Positions 20,078 to 29,393 of a stretch of DNA of 64,000 bases are shown piece after piece. The DNA comes from Aeropyrum sp. GTDB lineage: Archaea > Thermoproteota > Thermoprotei_A > Sulfolobales > Acidilobaceae. How positions within the stretch are numbered: the first letter of the stretch is position 1; every line of letters begins with the position of its first letter. Both the position numbers and the translations under genes were made by a program. The notes under the pieces are model-generated. The model was not told the origin of the DNA. It searched no databases and was given only the letters and a program-made list of their open reading frames with translations. The DNA is taken from NCBI GenBank assembly GCA_015523465.1, contig WAKF01000077.1, positions 1-64,000 on the forward strand, given 5' to 3'.

Positions 20078-21241
20078 CTAGAACTTTACAAGCTCGGGGA
20101 ACGGTATCTCTAGCTCTTCCAGCACGCCGGAGAACCTGCCTATACCTTCCATCACCAGGCTCACTATCTCCTCGTCCCTTAGCCCCCGACTCCTAAGGTA
20201 GAAGAGTATGTCCTCTCCGAGGCTAGCCACTGCAGCCGAGTGCCCGGCCTTAGTGACCTCTCCAGTATGGATCTCTAGGACCGGGACCGCGTATCCCTTG
20301 CCCTTCTCGCTGAGTAGGAAAACGTAGCTCTCAACCTCGGAGCTAGCCCACCTAGCACTCTCCCCTAGCATTGCAACGCCTCTCTGAGCCAGGTAGCCGT
20401 CCCCTATAACCACGCCCCTGCTCCTTACAACACCCTCGCTCTCCGGGCCGTAGTGGAGGGCGCTCAGTATAAAGTCTGTGGCTGTGGAGGGCCTGGCTAT
20501 GTTGCTAGCCCTGCTCTCTAGCTTAGCCAGTCTACCTTTAACGAGGTTGTCTTCTTGGAGCCTAGTCATCCTACCGCCGGACACTAGGAACCTCTGGTCG
20601 ACTTCGGCTTGCTCTCCTATCTCAGTAGCCTTGAGCAGGTAGACGGCGTGTTCACGCTTGTGGAGGGCTAGTGTTACTAGTTTAACCTTAGCCCTAGGTC
20701 CTACCCTCGTCTCCACAACTACAGTCTTCAAGGCCCGGGAGGACCCCGCGTAGTCAACGTATATGATCTCGCCGCTAGCACCCTCCCCAACATCGAATAG
20801 TATATGGTGCCCCGTGTAACCGTCGCCTCCAAGACTAACCACTACTAACCTACCAAACTCGGCTCCAGGGTCTACGGTAACCCTAACGCCCAGATTCCAC
20901 CTCCAAGCGTGGTATGCCTGCATCTTGTTAGCGACTTTAATGAGGCTCCAAGGCTGCAATCCGTCCCCCAGGTTTGCAGGATCTATAGCTTCAACCTCAA
21001 CTGAAGGAGGTATGTGTCCTTCCAGCCTAACACTAGTCCCAACATAGACTCTAGGCGCTTCAGGCAAACTTAGAAAGCCTGGTAGAGCGTCCTCCGTGCT
21101 TGAATACTCCAGGTCGAAGAGTTCCTGGTACACCTTCCAGTTCGTATAGTACCTTACTGTAGGCGTGTCCGCTATGGGCTGGAAGGGGAGGGTCTCGAGG
21201 AGCCTACGGTATTCCTCTCTAGCAGGCGCCACCGCCACCAC
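20078..21241 (-). CDS. sufD: Fe-S cluster assembly scaffold SufD
   Basis: SufB/D core; C-terminal GHSAAVASLGEDILFYLRSRGLRDEEI. Confidence 0.88.
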   Translation of the reverse strand: MVAVAPAREEYRRLLETLPFQPIADTPTVRYYTNWKVYQELFDLEYSSTEDALPGFLSLPEAPRVYVGTSVRLEGHIPPSVEVEAIDPANLGDGLQPWSLIKVANKMQAYHAWRWNLGVRVTVDPGAEFGRLVVVSLGGDGYTGHHILFDVGEGASGEIIYVDYAGSSRALKTVVVETRVGPRAKVKLVTLALHKREHAVYLLKATEIGEQAEVDQRFLVSGGRMTRLQEDNLVKGRLAKLESRASNIARPSTATDFILSALHYGPESEGVVRSRGVVIGDGYLAQRGVAMLGESARWASSEVESYVFLLSEKGKGYAVPVLEIHTGEVTKAGHSAAVASLGEDILFYLRSRGLRDEEIVSLVMEGIGRFSGVLEELEIPFPELVKF

Positions 21242-21270
21242 TACACACCTCCAAAAGAAGTTGTGAGGGG

Positions 21271-22710
21271 CTAGCCAAAGGCTCCATACTCGCTAAACTC
21301 TAGTTGTACCACCTTAGTGAGCACAGTGGCGTACTCGAATGGGAGCTCTCTCAGCACGTCCTCCAGGAATCCGAGCACTATCAGGCTCTTAGCCTCATCC
21401 TCGGTAAGCCCTCTGCTAGTTAGGTAGAAGAGCTGCTCCTCCGTTAGTCTGCCTGTGGTGGCCTCGTGGTTTACGCTGGCTGTAGGCTCGTCTACCTGGT
21501 TGTGTGGGTATGTGTGGGCCTTGCTCTTATCGTCTAGTATGAGCGACTCGCACTCCACGTTAGCGGTAGCGTTCCTAGCACCCCTCACTACCCTCACGAT
21601 CCCCCGGTAGACGTTTATGCCTCCGTCAGCGCTTATCGTCTTGTTAATGATCTGGCTCCTAGTGTTCCTGCCTACGTGTATAACCTTGCTCCCGCTATCC
21701 TTCAAGTAGGGTCCTTTAGCTATCGTGACGACAGCGCTCCTAGTAGCGCTGTTATCGCCTCTCAGCACAGTGCTGGGGTAGACGTAGGTTAGCTTGCTCC
21801 CAATACTACCCTCAACCCAGTCAACCCTAGCGCCCTCCTCTGCTATAGCCCTCTTATTGTTCAAGTTAATCACGTCCTTACTCCAGTTTTGCACTGTTAT
21901 TATCTTGACGGTAGCGTTTCTGTGAGCATATGCCTCGACCATGCCATCGTGGAAGCTAAACCTAGAGAGCCTCGGGGCACTGCAGCCCTCAATCCACTCC
22001 ACGTAGGCGCCCTCATCAGCTATGATAAGGCTATGCTCGAACTGGCCCTCACCGCTCCTACCTATCAGGAAAAAGCTCTCTATAGGCTCTCTAATCTTCA
22101 CGCCCGGCGGGACGTAGATGAAGGTGCCGCCACTCCACAGAGCCCCGTGTAGGGCTGCAAACTTGTGGTCGCTTGGCGGGAATATCCTCATAAAGTACCT
22201 CTTCACAAGGTCCGGGTACTTTTGCACAGCCTCCTCCATAGGCAGGACTATAACGCCCTTCTCCTCAAGGTACTTCTTGATCCTAGCGTAGACCGTCTCA
22301 CTGTCAAACACGCCCACCAGGCCCGCAAGGAACCTGGCCTCCAGCTCGGGCAAGCCTAGCCTCTCATAGTATTCTCTTATCTCCTTGGGTAGCTCATCCC
22401 AGCTAGCAGCCCTCTCAGTCTCAGGCTTAGCGTAGTATACCATCTCGTCTAGGTCTAGAACCTCGATCCCGGTAAGCCACTTAGGCCAAGGAAGCTTGTA
22501 GAACAGCTCCAGGCTCCTAAGCCTAAGCCTTCTCATCCAGTCAGGCTCCTTCTTAATCCTGCTTATCTCCTCAACCATGCTCCTCGTAATCTTACCCCTA
22601 ATCTCCACTTCAGTGCGTATAGGCCTCTCCCTCCCCAATAGCTGCTCTGCCAAGTCTACATCCTTGAGGAGTTCTTTCTTGAGTTCGGCCATGTCGCCCA
22701 TAAGCCCCAC
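21271..22710 (-). CDS. sufB: Fe-S cluster assembly scaffold SufB
   Basis: FIYVPPGVKIREPIESFF, EGCSAPRLSRFSFHDGMVE, NHEATTGRLTEEQLFYLTSRGLTEDEA. Confidence 0.95.
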   Translation of the reverse strand: MGLMGDMAELKKELLKDVDLAEQLLGRERPIRTEVEIRGKITRSMVEEISRIKKEPDWMRRLRLRSLELFYKLPWPKWLTGIEVLDLDEMVYYAKPETERAASWDELPKEIREYYERLGLPELEARFLAGLVGVFDSETVYARIKKYLEEKGVIVLPMEEAVQKYPDLVKRYFMRIFPPSDHKFAALHGALWSGGTFIYVPPGVKIREPIESFFLIGRSGEGQFEHSLIIADEGAYVEWIEGCSAPRLSRFSFHDGMVEAYAHRNATVKIITVQNWSKDVINLNNKRAIAEEGARVDWVEGSIGSKLTYVYPSTVLRGDNSATRSAVVTIAKGPYLKDSGSKVIHVGRNTRSQIINKTISADGGINVYRGIVRVVRGARNATANVECESLILDDKSKAHTYPHNQVDEPTASVNHEATTGRLTEEQLFYLTSRGLTEDEAKSLIVLGFLEDVLRELPFEYATVLTKVVQLEFSEYGAFG

Positions 22711-22717
22711 ACCTCCC

Positions 22718-22733
22718 TTTAACCCACGTTAAA
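22718..22733 (-). promoter_or_regulatory. Inverted repeat upstream of sufB (TTTAAC-N4-GTTAAA)
   Basis: TTTAACCCACGTTAAA, 8 nt upstream of the sufB GTG start, inside the sufC-sufB gap. Confidence 0.5.
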
Positions 22734-22751
22734 CATATGCGCTAGGGGGGC

Positions 22752-23528
22752 TTAAGCGCTAATACTACCTTTCTCCTTAGCCAGCTTAGCCTTCAAGTAG
22801 GCGTATCCCTTCTCCTCCACGAGCTGGGCTAGCTCTGGGCCGCCCGTAGCGGCTACCCTACCATCTAGTAGCACAGTAACCCTGTCAGGCTTGACGTAGC
22901 CTAGTAGCCTCGCGTAGTGAGTTATCAGTAGCACGCCCTTACCTGACTCCTTAAGGCTCCTTATATAGTCAGCTACAATCCTAAGCCCGTCTATATCTAA
23001 GCCCGAATCGGGCTCGTCGAATATCACTATCTTTGGCTCGAATAGGATGGCCTGCATTATCTCGCTCCTCTTCTTCTCTCCCCCGCTAAACCCAACGTTA
23101 ACCTCCCTCTGCAGTATCTCCTTGGGGAGCCCCAGCTTAGTGGCAACCTCGTACATGCGCTTGATAACCTTGGGGTCCTTAGGCCTAGTCAGGTCCTGGG
23201 CTCCCAGCCTCTTATTAGTATACGTTATTATGAGGCTACTCAGCCTCACTCCGGGAACCTGAGGGGGGTCCTGTTGGGCGAGGAAGAGCCCTTTAAGGGC
23301 CCTCTCCTCCGGTGGCAGGTCCTTAATGCTCTCTCCATCCAATAGTATATCTCCCTCTAGCACCTCGTAGATCTCCCTCCCCATTATCACATAAGCGAGG
23401 CTACTCTTACCGCTACCATTAGGCCCCATAATAACGTGGATCTCGCCATAGTCAACCTTCAAGTTGACATTCCTAAGTACGACCTTATCCCCGACCTTAG
23501 CCGTGAGATTAACAACCTCGAGGCCCAT
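22752..23528 (-). CDS. sufC: Fe-S cluster assembly ATPase SufC
   Basis: Within ORF 22752-23585; likely ATG at 23528 (MGLEVVNLTAKVG); GPNGSGKSSLAYVIMG, SGGEKKRSEIMQ. Confidence 0.95.
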   Translation of the reverse strand: MGLEVVNLTAKVGDKVVLRNVNLKVDYGEIHVIMGPNGSGKSSLAYVIMGREIYEVLEGDILLDGESIKDLPPEERALKGLFLAQQDPPQVPGVRLSSLIITYTNKRLGAQDLTRPKDPKVIKRMYEVATKLGLPKEILQREVNVGFSGGEKKRSEIMQAILFEPKIVIFDEPDSGLDIDGLRIVADYIRSLKESGKGVLLITHYARLLGYVKPDRVTVLLDGRVAATGGPELAQLVEEKGYAYLKAKLAKEKGSISA

Positions 23529-23540
23529 GAAAGATCCCCC

Positions 23541-23556
23541 TTTAACCCAGGTTAAA
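23541..23556 (-). promoter_or_regulatory. Inverted repeat upstream of sufC (TTTAAC-N4-GTTAAA)
   Basis: TTTAACCCAGGTTAAA, 7-bp perfect arms, 12 nt upstream of the sufC ATG. Confidence 0.5.
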
Positions 23557-23660
23557 GGTGGAGTGGCGAGGCTAATATACCTCACAGGCCCAACGAGATT
23601 TGAAGAATCAAAAAAATTTAATTGCTATCATATTACAGCGAGTTATACCAGCAAGACTCC

Positions 23661-26600
23661 CTAGCCTTCCCCGCTTCCCATCCTCTTCCTAGCCTCTTCG
23701 ATTAGGTCCTCTGCCTCCTCTATCAACTTCTTAGCCTCCTCCACTAGCTGTTTAGCCCTCTCAACATCACCGGCCTGAAGAGCTCCCTCAGCCTCTCCAA
23801 GCTTCTGCATGGCGTCAGCGAGCTTCTGCATAGCCTCTTCTAGGAGCTTCTGAGCCTCATGGTCACCCTTCCTCCTAGCATCCCTTAGCAGCTCTCTAGC
23901 CTCCTCCATCAGGCTCTCGGCTTTCTCTCTCAGCTCTTCTATAGTCTTCGTCAGCTCGTCTTCAACAGACTCCTCCAGCGCCTTCTCGGCCTCTTCTATG
24001 ATCTTCTCGGCCTCCTCCACCATAGCCTTAGCCTCCTCCAGCTTCTCCTTAGCCTTCTCGTAGTCACCATTCTCCAATGCGTCCTTAGCCTCTTTCAGAG
24101 CCTCCATAGCCTCCTTTAGAAGGTCCATAGCCTCTCTCAGCCGCTCCGCGATGTCGCTTCTCCCCTTCTCCTCGGCCTTCCTTAGTAGTTCTGCGGCCTT
24201 CTCCATCAACTCCCTAGCCTCTTCCATTAGCTCTTCTATAGCCTTCGCAAGATCCTTTACAGCCTCTTCCAGCCTCATTCTAGCCTCCTCTAAGAGCCTC
24301 TCAGCCTGGTCTAGTAGCTCGTCTGCAGCCTCCACTAGCTGTTTAGCCCTCTCAACATCGCCATCTTCTAGGGCGGCTCTCGCCTCTTCCAAGTTATCTT
24401 CAGCCTTGCCAATAAACTCTAGAGCCTTACTGGCTAGCTCTTCCGCGACGCTGTCGCCAGCGTCCCTCGCAGCCTGTAGGACATCTTCGGCTTCCTTCCT
24501 CAGATTCTCAGCCTTCCTCGACAGCTCCTCGATCTCCTTCTTAACATCCTCAACCCTCTCCCTATGCTCTCTTAAAGCCTCCTCAGCCCTCTCTAGCATG
24601 TCATCCGCCTTCGACACCATCTCCTCGGCAGCGCGGATCATACTCCAAGCCCCGTCATAATCCCCATTCTCAGCGGCTTCCAACGCATCCTCCAGCATCC
24701 CCTCGGCCTCATCGAGCATCTCAACAGCCTTCTCCACGAGCCTCAGAGCCTCCTCAGCACCAGCCTTCTCAGCCTCCTCCCTGATCTCCCCGGCCTTCTC
24801 CCTAAGCTCGCTTATCCTCTCCCTAACCTCCCGAACCTTCTCCTCAACCTCCCTAAGCTTCTCCGCCTCGCTTATCTTCTCTCTAGCCTCCTCAACCAGC
24901 TTCTCCGCCCTGTCTAGGAGCTTCTCCGCCTCTTCGAGAAGCTTCTCCGCCCTCCCCCTATCACCTTCATCAAGGGCCTTAAGAGCCTCCTCTACCAAGC
25001 CTTCTACCTCCTCTAGCGTAGACAGAGCCTCTTCAAGTAGGTCTACGGCCTCGCTAGCACCAGCATTCCTAGCCTCATCTAAGAGCCTCTCAGCCTCGAC
25101 CCGCAGCCTCTCAGCTTCACCCTTAATCTCGGCGGCTTTCCTCTTCAGCCTATCCTTCTCCTCCTCCACCGCCTCCTCAAGCAGATACTTGGCTTTAGCT
25201 AGCATCTTCTTAGCCTCAGCCAGCGCCTTCATAGCCTCCTCCAAGCTCTTAGCCGCAGAGTCTAGGTCGCCAGAGTCTAGGTAAGACGAGGCCTCTTCAG
25301 CCAGGCTAATAGCCTCCTCCGCGAGCCTTACAGCCTCCTCCGCAGCATCCACCGCATCGCTAGCTCCAATCTCCTCGGCCTCGGCCTTCACCTCGAGGGC
25401 TTCACTCCTCACTTCCTCAGCTTCCTCCATAACCTCCCTTATAGCCTCTCTCAGAGCCCCAGCCTTCTCCGCCCTCTCTTCTAACATCATCTCAGCTTCC
25501 TCCATCATCTTGGCAGCCTCCTCGACTAGACTCCTCGCCTCCTCGATGTACCCTCTAGCCACGTCTATAGAGCCCTCCTTCACTGCAGCCTCAGCATTAT
25601 CGAGAACCTCCTCAGCCCTATCCAGCAAGCCTAAGGCCTCTTCCACTAGCCTTTTAACATCGCCGTCAACTCCCTCCTCCTCCAGCTCCTTTAACAAGTC
25701 CTTTGCCTCCTCTCTCAGCTCTCTCACGGCCTCCCTTAGCTCCTCTATAGAGTTTAGGACCTCCTCGGCTTTCTCAGCTTTCACACCCTTAACCTCGATC
25801 TGGGCTGCCAGCACGGCCTCCCTTGCCTCGTCTATGAGGCGGAGAGCCTCTACGGCCTTCTCTAGAGCCTGACTCGTGTTACCATTATCAAGGGCTTGCC
25901 TAGCTTCGTCGAGCAACTGGTTAGCCTGGGACAATGCATCCCTAGCCTCCCGTAGGAGTTCCAGAACCCCCTCATCGCCTAGGTCTCTGGCAGCGGCTTC
26001 CAGCTCCTCTACCTCCTTCAATAGCCTCTCTAGAGCGGCCTCTGCAAACGCTATAACAGGCTCAGGGCTTCCAGCCTCCTCTATGAGACTATACACCTCC
26101 TCTCTAGCCTCCTCAACAAGCACCTCAGCCCTCTCAACTAAACCCTTAGCTTCGCCAACCTTACCCTGAGCTAGGACCTCCAGAGCCGTATCCATCATCT
26201 CAACAGCCTTCTCCAGCTTAGCTAGGGCACCCTGAAGCCTCCCCTTGACATCCTGAGGAGCGTCCTCTAACGCTGTGGAGGCTAGATTCGAGAGTTCTAG
26301 GGCGTAGGTCCTGAGGGCTGCAGCCTTCTCTGATACCTCTATAGCCTCCATTGCAGCGCCCATCCTAGCCTCACGATAGGCTTCTAGTGCAAGCTCGTAA
26401 GCGTCTCTAGCAATGCTATAAGCTTCCCTAGCAAGCTCTAAGGCCTCCCCGGGCCTACCCTCCTCGAGGGCCTTCACCGCCTCCTCTAGGATGGACTTAG
26501 CCCTCTCTAATAAGTTCCTAGCCTCCGTTATGGCCTCAGAAGCCTCCCCGCCCTCTATAACTTCCTCAGCCCTCTTTAACGCCTCGAGGGCCTTCTCAAG

Positions 26601-28052
26601 CATCCTTTGAGCGTCTTTCAGCGCCTTCTCAGCCTTCTTAGTAGAATCTTCGTGGACCTCGACCAGGGCTTTAGCAGACTCGATTAGGTCCTCAGCCAGG
26701 TCTAGAGCCTCCTCAGCATCCTCCACTAGATCCTCTGCATCGTCAATCCTCCCCTCTTCAAGGGCTTTACGTGCTTCCCCAAGCAGGTCTAACGCTTTAT
26801 TAACATATTCTCTAGCCCGCCCTAGAATCTCAACCGCCTCCTCAACGTTCATGTCAGAAGCTGTCCTCTCTAATTCACCTATGAGTTCTTGGAGCCTTGA
26901 AGCCTCAGCCTCCAGCCTGTCAATATCGTCCTGGAGATCTCTTTCTTTGCCTTTCGGGCTCAACATTTCATCTACAGCTTCAACGAGGCTTTCAGCAGCC
27001 CTCACAAGCCCCTGGGCACTACCTACAAGCTTTACAGCCTCCGCGTAACGACCTTCCTCCAGGGCTTCTTCAGCTCTAGCTACGAGCTCTTCAGCCTCGT
27101 TTACGTGTTTCTCAGCCCTCTCTAATAGAGTCTCGGCACCCTTACCCTGGGGCGGGTTCTTAACCAGGATCTCCCTCAAGGCTTCTATCCTCGCCTTTAC
27201 ATCGCTTATCCTAGCCTTAACCTCCTCTATAGCCTCCCTTATACTCGGCGGCAGTGCCTCCTCAGCCTTGCCTGCTGAGCCTCCTTTCACTGCGGTCTCA
27301 GCTACCAGGATGCTAGTCTTAGCAGTCTCCAGAACCGAGATTGCTGTCTCAACGCCTATCAAAGCCTCTTCGGCTCCCTCTTCCTTGAGCTTCTCTCTAA
27401 CCTTCCCTAATACCACTATAGCCTTCTCAACGCTCTCTCTAGCCTTTTCGAGGGCTTCTAGGGCATCGCCTTTAACAGCATGTTCGACTGCAGCCTCGGT
27501 GACGACCTCAGCCGCATCCATCCCCGCCTGAGAAGCTAGTAGGGCCTCTACGCGGGCAAGCTCCTCTAAAGCAGTTAGCGGGTCGCCTTCGGCAGCCTTC
27601 TTTAGAGCCTCAGCTATCCCCCTAAGCTCCGGGATTCCTCGAGACTCTGCAATGGCCTCGAGGACCTTGGCAGCCCTCTGTAGAACCTCGCTTGCTAGTC
27701 TAGTCTTCAGTTCCTCTCCCCTAGTGGACTCTGCAAGAACCTCCCGGACCTTGGCGAGCACCTCTTCTCCCCGGGAGGCTAGGTCTCTAGCTTTCTCGGG
27801 CGGAATTGTAGTGGGGTCGGCGCTTAAGATCTCGTCTACAACAGCCCTCTCGTCCTCGCTAAGGGTTTCTAGAACGTGTGGAGCAGTCTCTACAATGCTC
27901 TTAAACACTCTCTGTAGTACTGCCACCTTGAGAGCGTCAATCCCCACGCTTTCAGGCTCAGACTGTGCTAGGCTGTTCGTCACGGGTAAGGCTAGGTTTA
28001 GTATTAGCATAGCCAGCAGGGCTAAGGCCCAGGCGCTCCGCAGACCGCTCAC
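23661..28052 (-). CDS. Secreted giant alpha-helical/coiled-coil repeat protein (1463 aa)
   Basis: Signal peptide-like MSGLRSAWALALLAMLILNLALPVTNSLAQS; E/K/A/L-rich helical repeats with a recurrent '(A)LExGDxxxAxxLxxEAxxLLxxA' motif; no C-terminal TM. Confidence 0.88.
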   Translation of the reverse strand: MSGLRSAWALALLAMLILNLALPVTNSLAQSEPESVGIDALKVAVLQRVFKSIVETAPHVLETLSEDERAVVDEILSADPTTIPPEKARDLASRGEEVLAKVREVLAESTRGEELKTRLASEVLQRAAKVLEAIAESRGIPELRGIAEALKKAAEGDPLTALEELARVEALLASQAGMDAAEVVTEAAVEHAVKGDALEALEKARESVEKAIVVLGKVREKLKEEGAEEALIGVETAISVLETAKTSILVAETAVKGGSAGKAEEALPPSIREAIEEVKARISDVKARIEALREILVKNPPQGKGAETLLERAEKHVNEAEELVARAEEALEEGRYAEAVKLVGSAQGLVRAAESLVEAVDEMLSPKGKERDLQDDIDRLEAEASRLQELIGELERTASDMNVEEAVEILGRAREYVNKALDLLGEARKALEEGRIDDAEDLVEDAEEALDLAEDLIESAKALVEVHEDSTKKAEKALKDAQRMLEKALEALKRAEEVIEGGEASEAITEARNLLERAKSILEEAVKALEEGRPGEALELAREAYSIARDAYELALEAYREARMGAAMEAIEVSEKAAALRTYALELSNLASTALEDAPQDVKGRLQGALAKLEKAVEMMDTALEVLAQGKVGEAKGLVERAEVLVEEAREEVYSLIEEAGSPEPVIAFAEAALERLLKEVEELEAAARDLGDEGVLELLREARDALSQANQLLDEARQALDNGNTSQALEKAVEALRLIDEAREAVLAAQIEVKGVKAEKAEEVLNSIEELREAVRELREEAKDLLKELEEEGVDGDVKRLVEEALGLLDRAEEVLDNAEAAVKEGSIDVARGYIEEARSLVEEAAKMMEEAEMMLEERAEKAGALREAIREVMEEAEEVRSEALEVKAEAEEIGASDAVDAAEEAVRLAEEAISLAEEASSYLDSGDLDSAAKSLEEAMKALAEAKKMLAKAKYLLEEAVEEEKDRLKRKAAEIKGEAERLRVEAERLLDEARNAGASEAVDLLEEALSTLEEVEGLVEEALKALDEGDRGRAEKLLEEAEKLLDRAEKLVEEAREKISEAEKLREVEEKVREVRERISELREKAGEIREEAEKAGAEEALRLVEKAVEMLDEAEGMLEDALEAAENGDYDGAWSMIRAAEEMVSKADDMLERAEEALREHRERVEDVKKEIEELSRKAENLRKEAEDVLQAARDAGDSVAEELASKALEFIGKAEDNLEEARAALEDGDVERAKQLVEAADELLDQAERLLEEARMRLEEAVKDLAKAIEELMEEARELMEKAAELLRKAEEKGRSDIAERLREAMDLLKEAMEALKEAKDALENGDYEKAKEKLEEAKAMVEEAEKIIEEAEKALEESVEDELTKTIEELREKAESLMEEARELLRDARRKGDHEAQKLLEEAMQKLADAMQKLGEAEGALQAGDVERAKQLVEEAKKLIEEAEDLIEEARKRMGSGEG

Positions 28053-28118
28053 CCCGGCTCACCCTCCGGGGTGGTGTGAGGGGGTACCCTCCGCATTAAG
28101 AACCCCCTGGAATGTGGG

Positions 28119-28133
28119 GTGGAACCGTTCCAC
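28119..28133. promoter_or_regulatory. 15-bp inverted repeat in divergent intergenic region
   Basis: GTGGAACCGTTCCAC, 7-bp perfect arms with 1-nt spacer; extra GGAA/TTCC half-sites nearby. Confidence 0.5.
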
Positions 28134-28253
28134 AGGCCTGGAACGCAGAGTAGCCATGTATTCTAGGTGGTCTTCCACGTTATATAGCCATTGTGGTGGG
28201 ACCTCGCTTTTTAACCGGTATATTGGGGGGAGTGGTTTAAACGGGGATCCTCT

Positions 28254-29282
28254 GTGGACGGGTCCGCTTTGAGGTTTGCTGTGGCCGCGCTTGGACTCGC
28301 ATTACTAGCCCTTACTTGGAACGCTGTAGGCGCCTGGGGAGAGGCTATTGGTAGTGCCGAGATTAGTATAGCCTCTGACGGCGTTGTAGAGGTTAAGCTT
28401 GAAGCCTCCGTAACTCCGGGTCTAAACGAGATCCCGCTACCTGTAGAACCCGTGCCAACTACTATACTAGTAGAGATAGACGGTACCATAATACCGCCGC
28501 TCTATGTAGAAGGAGTGTTATACGTGCCTAGCGAGGGCGAGGGTGTGGCCAAGGTGTCTTACATAGCTAAGGTCGAAGTGACTGACGGCATTGTAAGCTT
28601 CAATGTGAACCCTAGCGGCGAGGTAACCCTTATTGTTGACCCCCAGGTGATACTGCTAAGCCTCCCCGAGGGTATCACTGGTTACGACATAGGCAGTAAC
28701 GGGAGCCTAGTGATAAAGTTTACAGGACCGTCAGTCATAAAGTTCACTCTATCACAGGCAGTAACAACACCCCCGCCACCAACGGGTGAAGTAACGACTA
28801 CAGAGGCCACCCAGCAGCAAACTACTATGACCGAAACAGCAACTCCAGGAAGTGAGGGTGAGGGAGAGGAGACAAAAACGCCGCCTCCAAGTCCTACTCC
28901 GCAGCCAGCTACGACACCCACCACGCAAGGTGAGGACGGGAATAGGGGGCTACTAGTCATAGCAGCCCTAGGTGCTCTCTCGCTCCTAGTAGCCGGGGGT
29001 GCTGTATACCTGCTATTAAGGTCTAGAGGTGGTCGCGGCGGTGGGGAGGTTGAAACGGCTATACTAGAGCCGGGGGAGCTCGACCAGACGGATAGAGAGA
29101 TAATAGAGGCTCTCAAGAAGGCTGGCGGCGAGGTCCTACAGTCTGAGTTACAGAGGATGCTAAACATGCCTAAGTCCACTCTCTGGAGGAGGCTTAGGAG
29201 GCTTAGGGAGATGGGGTATATTGACATTGTGAGGGAGGGGAAGACTAATAGGGTTAAGCTTCTCAGGGAGCCGGGGGACTAG
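28254..29282 (+). CDS. Membrane-spanning regulator: signal peptide, extracytoplasmic beta-rich domain, Thr/Pro linker, TM, C-terminal winged helix
   Basis: FAVAALGLALLALTWNAVGAWG; TTPPPPTGEVTTTEATQQQTT linker; LLVIAALGALSLLVAGGAVYLLLRS TM; LDQTDREIIEALKKAGGEVLQSELQRMLNMPKSTLWRRLRRLREMGYIDIVREGKTNRVKL wHTH. Confidence 0.85.
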   Translation: MDGSALRFAVAALGLALLALTWNAVGAWGEAIGSAEISIASDGVVEVKLEASVTPGLNEIPLPVEPVPTTILVEIDGTIIPPLYVEGVLYVPSEGEGVAKVSYIAKVEVTDGIVSFNVNPSGEVTLIVDPQVILLSLPEGITGYDIGSNGSLVIKFTGPSVIKFTLSQAVTTPPPPTGEVTTTEATQQQTTMTETATPGSEGEGEETKTPPPSPTPQPATTPTTQGEDGNRGLLVIAALGALSLLVAGGAVYLLLRSRGGRGGGEVETAILEPGELDQTDREIIEALKKAGGEVLQSELQRMLNMPKSTLWRRLRRLREMGYIDIVREGKTNRVKLLREPGD

Positions 29283-29393
29283 CACTTAACCTGCTCCTAC
29301 CACTGAGCCTTTAAACCCGCGTTAAGGCGGCGGGGCTTCAGTGTTTTGCCTGATAGATAAGATTCCTCCGCAATCCATATATGAAGTGGATGG

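Noticed and set aside
24151-27531. Several plus-strand Ser/Ala-rich ORFs (24151-24660, 25510-25872, 25876-26169, 26851-27079, 27268-27531)
   Set aside because: They are antisense shadows of the E/K/A/L-rich repeat protein; low-complexity Ser/Leu/Ala composition follows from reading GAG/GCC/CTC codons in reverse.
29309-29326. CTTTAAACCCGCGTTAAG before citrate synthase as another suf-type operator
   Set aside because: One extra base disrupts the symmetry; it looks more like a generic AT-rich promoter element.
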